This document shows positions 60,711 to 64,000 of a stretch of 64,000 nt of DNA, in pieces (position 1 is the stretch's first letter; every line of letters starts with the position of its first letter). The stretch is from Sphingorhabdus sp. M41 (GTDB lineage: Bacteria > Pseudomonadota > Alphaproteobacteria > Sphingomonadales > Sphingomonadaceae): positions 2,692,501 to 2,756,500 of the forward strand of contig NZ_CP014545.1 of assembly GCF_001586275.1 (NCBI RefSeq), written 5' to 3'. The notes beneath the pieces were generated by a model. It searched no databases. It was not told the DNA's origin and saw only the letters and a list, made by a program, of their open reading frames with translations. Made by a program: the position numbers and the translations under genes.

Positions 60711-62741
60711 ATGATAGAAGCACGGGAAATTGATGTTCTGATCGTCGGCGGTGGATTTTCCACGATGGCGCTGATCCGGGAACTGGACGCGAGCGGTATC
60801 AACTGGCTGATGGTGTCGGAAATGACACCGATCTGGCAACAGCTGGAAGCAGCCGGCACGCTCGATTTTGATCTGGTCAGTTCTCTCCAGAGCAGCGTCT
60901 ATTCCTTCGAACTGGTCGAAATGCTGAAGGAGCAGGGCGAGGATTTCAAAGACGGCTTTCCGACCGCCCGGCAATATTACGCGATCCACAAGAAATATGC
61001 CGCACGTTACGCTGATCGCATATACTCCGGCAAAGTCGACAGCATCGACAATCATCCCGATCACAGCATCGTCCATCTCGAAAGTGGCGAAAAATTCAGG
61101 GCCAAACAGGTCGTTGTCGCAACGGCTTTCCGGCGGAAGATGAACAGCAATCTGAAACAGATCCGGGTCGATGAAAGTTTCGCTGGCAAAAGCGTAGCGG
61201 TGGCCGCCACCGGAGACAGTTCCAACCTGCTGATCGCCAGACTCGTCGCCCATGGTGCCCAAGTCCATCTCGTGTCCAACGGTTTCATCATTCTCGACAA
61301 GATGTTCGCCACTTTCTCCCCATTTGACGATGGTCCGCGCTTCGTGCCGCTCGATCAGCTCGAGTGCCACAATTTCTCCGAAATTACCAAATGGGGCTAT
61401 CGCGCCTTCATCGATGGCGGCTATATTCATGGCCTGATCCATCATCTTTTCGCCAGGATTTTTGATCGCGACAGCCTGGGTGTGCGACACCCGAAATCAA
61501 TCCGGCCCAGTCAGGAGATGAAAGGCTTTTTCAAAGCGAAAGCGCCAATCGAAAATGGCCATATCGCGATCAAATATTGGCCGGTTGATGTATACAAGCG
61601 CTATTGCGAAGCGACGCTCGAGCAGAAGATCAGCGAAGGCTATCTGATCAACGATCTGCCCTTCTTTCTCGAACATGGTCATGTGAAGCTGTGGGACAAG
61701 TCGGCGACAACCATTGATCACGAAGCAAAAACAATCAGCGAAGCCGGTGAAACCGCTGCATTCGATCTGTTCATCGATGGTGACAACGAAGAACCGGCAA
61801 TTCCGGAAATCCGGATGCACAGCGGTGGAAAAGCAGGTAATTTTGCCTATAAACCCCGGGAACAGTTTTTCGGCGTGACATCCCCTCAACTCGACAATAT
61901 CTACACGATCGGTTTCACGCGACCGTTTACCGGCGGGCTTAACAATATCACCGAAATGCAATGTCTGCTCGTCCACCGGATGATCGCAGAGCCGGCATTT
62001 CGCGGCCAGATCCGGGACAATCTACCGCAGCGGATCAGCGACTATAACGCGACCTATTATGCCAACCGCCCCGAGAAAAGGACCGATCATCTGGTCTGGT
62101 ATGGCACGTTTACCGACGAAATCGCCAAGCTGCTCGGCATTCGCCCGTCGCGCAAAGAGGTGGCGGCAAAAAGCGGCCTGATGCGTTATTTCATGTTTCC
62201 GAACAATGTGTTCCGATTTCGCGAGACCGGCCGCTATGCGGTCGAAGGCGTCAGCGAACTGATCGAACATACCGCAAAACAATATCATGATTACAAAGTG
62301 CTGGCGTTACTGGTGATCCGCTATCCGTTTTTCGAGCTGCTTGCGCTCGGCACAATCCTGCTCGCGCCGGTCCCCTGGTGGCTAAAAATACCCGCAGCAA
62401 TCATTCACAACCGGCTGCCCTTCACCGCGATTCTGGTAGGAAAATTCGGCCTGCCAACGCGGGATAGCAAAGCTATTTTCAACTATCGCAAGGCAATCAG
62501 CTTCCCGGTGCTGGCCTACCCGTTACTGGCCGCAATCATCTGGGCAACGGCAGGCATGAATGCAGCGTTCGGCTTTTCCGCGGGTTTGCTCGCCTATGTA
62601 TACGCCATGATCCACCTCGGCACGGCCAAGGGCTGGAACCGCAAATTTTTCAATGACATGAAGAGCAAGCGTTCACCGGAAATGGTCAGGTTTTTTGAGC
62701 GGTATCGGGAGGCTTTTCGGCGGGTTTCTAGCAAAAAATAA
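60711..62741 (+). CDS. FAD/NAD(P)-binding monooxygenase-like protein with a C-terminal membrane domain
   Basis: 676 residues; ATG at 60711 after GGGGGCAG. The N-terminal FAD site is GxGxxS-like (DVLIVGGGFSTMALIRELDA). A second Rossmann motif occurs near residue 160 (GKSVAVAATGDSSNLLIARL). The SidA/ornithine-oxygenase-type segment PFTGGLNNITEMQCLLVHRM lies near 415. After about residue 520 come hydrophobic segments (VLALLVIRYPFFELLALGTI, FPVLAYPLLAAIIWATAGMN), which are unusual for this family. Substrate unknown. Confidence 0.7.
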   Translation: MIEAREIDVLIVGGGFSTMALIRELDASGINWLMVSEMTPIWQQLEAAGTLDFDLVSSLQSSVYSFELVEMLKEQGEDFKDGFPTARQYYAIHKKYAARYADRIYSGKVDSIDNHPDHSIVHLESGEKFRAKQVVVATAFRRKMNSNLKQIRVDESFAGKSVAVAATGDSSNLLIARLVAHGAQVHLVSNGFIILDKMFATFSPFDDGPRFVPLDQLECHNFSEITKWGYRAFIDGGYIHGLIHHLFARIFDRDSLGVRHPKSIRPSQEMKGFFKAKAPIENGHIAIKYWPVDVYKRYCEATLEQKISEGYLINDLPFFLEHGHVKLWDKSATTIDHEAKTISEAGETAAFDLFIDGDNEEPAIPEIRMHSGGKAGNFAYKPREQFFGVTSPQLDNIYTIGFTRPFTGGLNNITEMQCLLVHRMIAEPAFRGQIRDNLPQRISDYNATYYANRPEKRTDHLVWYGTFTDEIAKLLGIRPSRKEVAAKSGLMRYFMFPNNVFRFRETGRYAVEGVSELIEHTAKQYHDYKVLALLVIRYPFFELLALGTILLAPVPWWLKIPAAIIHNRLPFTAILVGKFGLPTRDSKAIFNYRKAISFPVLAYPLLAAIIWATAGMNAAFGFSAGLLAYVYAMIHLGTAKGWNRKFFNDMKSKRSPEMVRFFERYREAFRRVSSKK

Positions 62742-62901
62742 TCTCCGTCCCACCGTGAGCACCATCACGCGCACCACAATCTATCCTGCCTTATCTCCAT
62801 CCCTCATCAAGCGGCGATATTTTGAGGATAGGTAATATTGTGTTACCAATTACGAAACCAAAAAATGGTCGCTATCGGAAACAATGGATTGGGGGCAGTC
62901 T

Positions 62902-63921
62902 ATGAAGCGGCTATTGCATTCTACTATTTTAAGAACACCTGTTTTGGCAGTCGCGCTTGGCGCGGTTGGTTTGAGTGGGTGTGCGACCATGAGGGGTGCG
63001 CCGATCAATGTACTGGATGAGTCTAACGCCGCCCTCATAGCGGCACCTGACAAATCCCTGACTACTAGAGAGGAAATCATCACTCACTATGTAGGGATCG
63101 ATAACGATGATCGAAAACGGGAGTTTCGCAACCGCGTCGTTGACCATTATATGGGTCAAATCGACAAACAATATGAAAAATACTCAACGCGACTGTTTTC
63201 TGAAGGAATAGAGCTGGCCCTTGGCTTCGATGCTGCAATTATCGGACTGGCTTCAACCGCATCTCTGTTCGAGGAAGTGGCGGACGATTTAGCGACCGTC
63301 ATATCTGGTTTTGCCGGACTAAGGTCCGCCATAGACAAAAACCTCTATTTTGATCGAACTCTTCCAGCACTGATCGTCACGATGGACGCCGGACGAACAA
63401 GAGTTGAAACCGAGATCATTGCGAAGAAGCAGCAATCCGCGGCTGACTACACCATTGAGGCTGCCATTCGCGACTTGCGACGTTACCAGCATGTTGGGAC
63501 ATTGATGAGGGCTGTAACGCGGGTTACCGAGACGGCCAGCCAAGAACTTGCAGCCGCGGAAACGGATCGAATGAATATCGTGGAATACAAGTGCGAGCCA
63601 AATGCTGTGCTACGCCCGAAGCTTATCTCGATCCAAAAGCTAATCGGACCAACTATAAAAGCAGCCGAGTCCGGCAGGACACCTGCGGAAAAGCGTGCAG
63701 GTCGTGAAGGACTAGCCAAGCTTGCGGAGCCGTTTGGCATCTCTGTGCCACCCGGGTTTGCCTTCGCCGGGACGCAAGAGGACATCGACAAAATCTCCCT
63801 TGCGATGGCATCGGCCATGATCGGTAGCGGTGCGGAACGTAATTTCTGCACAGCAGCCGAGATTGAAGCTCTCGAGAAAGAGCTCGCGAAACTCGGATTC
63901 TCAACCCCCATACAACCATAG
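62902..63921 (+). CDS. lipoprotein of unknown function
   Basis: 339 residues from the ATG at 62902 (GGGGGCAG upstream). A signal peptide ends in the lipobox LSGC (Cys at about residue 27). The rest is mostly helical: FRNRVVDHYMGQIDKQYEKY, LASTASLFEEVADDLATVIS, FAGLRSAIDKNLYFDRTLPA and ETEIIAKKQQSAADYTIEAA. Outer-membrane attachment is expected, as no Asp follows the Cys. It is cotranscribed with the next gene, 9 bp downstream. No family recognised. Confidence 0.7.
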   Translation: MKRLLHSTILRTPVLAVALGAVGLSGCATMRGAPINVLDESNAALIAAPDKSLTTREEIITHYVGIDNDDRKREFRNRVVDHYMGQIDKQYEKYSTRLFSEGIELALGFDAAIIGLASTASLFEEVADDLATVISGFAGLRSAIDKNLYFDRTLPALIVTMDAGRTRVETEIIAKKQQSAADYTIEAAIRDLRRYQHVGTLMRAVTRVTETASQELAAAETDRMNIVEYKCEPNAVLRPKLISIQKLIGPTIKAAESGRTPAEKRAGREGLAKLAEPFGISVPPGFAFAGTQEDIDKISLAMASAMIGSGAERNFCTAAEIEALEKELAKLGFSTPIQP

Positions 63922-63930
63922 GAGTTCAAT

Positions 63931-64000
63931 ATGCAGGTCACGGTCCCGCATGATGCCAATCTCACACTCGAGAAGCTAGAAGAGCGAATTAACGATGTCG
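63931..64000 (+). CDS. 5' end of a gene cut by the window edge
   Basis: Only 23 codons are present (MQVTVPHDANLTLEKLEERI). AGGAG at 63922 fits the ATG at 63931. It probably forms an operon with the lipoprotein; nothing more can be said. Confidence 0.5.
   Translation, partial: MQVTVPHDANLTLEKLEERINDV

Noticed and set aside
1-64000. Prophage, transposon or integrative element
   Set aside because: No integrase, transposase, phage structural genes or attachment-site duplication was seen, including next to tRNA-Phe.

Overview
The window looks like chromosome of a sphingomonad-type alphaproteobacterium (Sphingomonadales). The evidence is a Caulobacter-style flagellar regulator set (FlbD, FliX, FlaF and a FlaEY-like protein), an SspB-alpha type ClpXP adaptor, a compact his operon, and dispersed palindromes ending CCGTTCGT/ACGAACGG inside that operon. 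Assignments come from reading protein motifs by eye; no database search was possible.

Positions 1-30.5 kb hold an almost complete flagellar locus. From the left edge: the 3' part of flgL; a TPR secretory protein with a small membrane partner; the fliL-fliM operon with two accessory genes (a repeat-containing membrane protein and a MotE-like protein); flgF-flgG-flgA-flgH; flagellin and an unknown gene behind it; flgD/fliK; flhA, flbD, fliN, fliF; fliG-fliH; a FlaEY-like beta-propeller protein with flgB; flgI-flgJ-flgN; fliX; flgC-fliE-fliQ-fliR-flhB; and a second fliN with fliO-fliP. flgE, flgK, fliI, fliJ, fliD and fliS are not in the window.

Positions 30.6-42 kb hold one long minus-strand operon for the motor and chemotaxis: motA, a STAS protein, cheY, cheA, cheW, cheR, cheB, a second cheY, cheD, an unknown 100-residue gene, motB and a FliL-like gene. 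flaF and a chemoreceptor flank it. Behind the chemoreceptor lies a decayed tandem copy of its 3' end.

Positions 42-47 kb are looser and more AT-rich: a FixJ/NarL-like regulator, an orphan gene, a GGDEF-EAL protein, an exported protein and a tRNA-Phe. Positions 47.6-64 kb are ordinary chromosome: yacG, a sodium symporter, hisB-H-A-F-E with a HIT protein, sspB, fumC, an MFS transporter, an AI-2E family protein, gmk, several exported unknowns, a membrane flavoprotein and an unknown lipoprotein.

Two observations stand out, and they fit together. First, a palindrome close to TCCTATTATAGGA, which contains a TATAAT hexamer on one or both strands, sits 30-95 bp upstream of most flagellar operons. 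It is symmetric between divergent operons and one-sided (TCCTATAATGA) before operons transcribed in one direction only. Second, the FlbD orthologue has lost the residues a sigma-54 activator needs: the Walker A lysine, the GAFTGA loop, the Walker B Asp-Glu and the sensor II arginine. I infer that this flagellar hierarchy has left sigma-54 control and uses housekeeping-like, partly bidirectional promoters.
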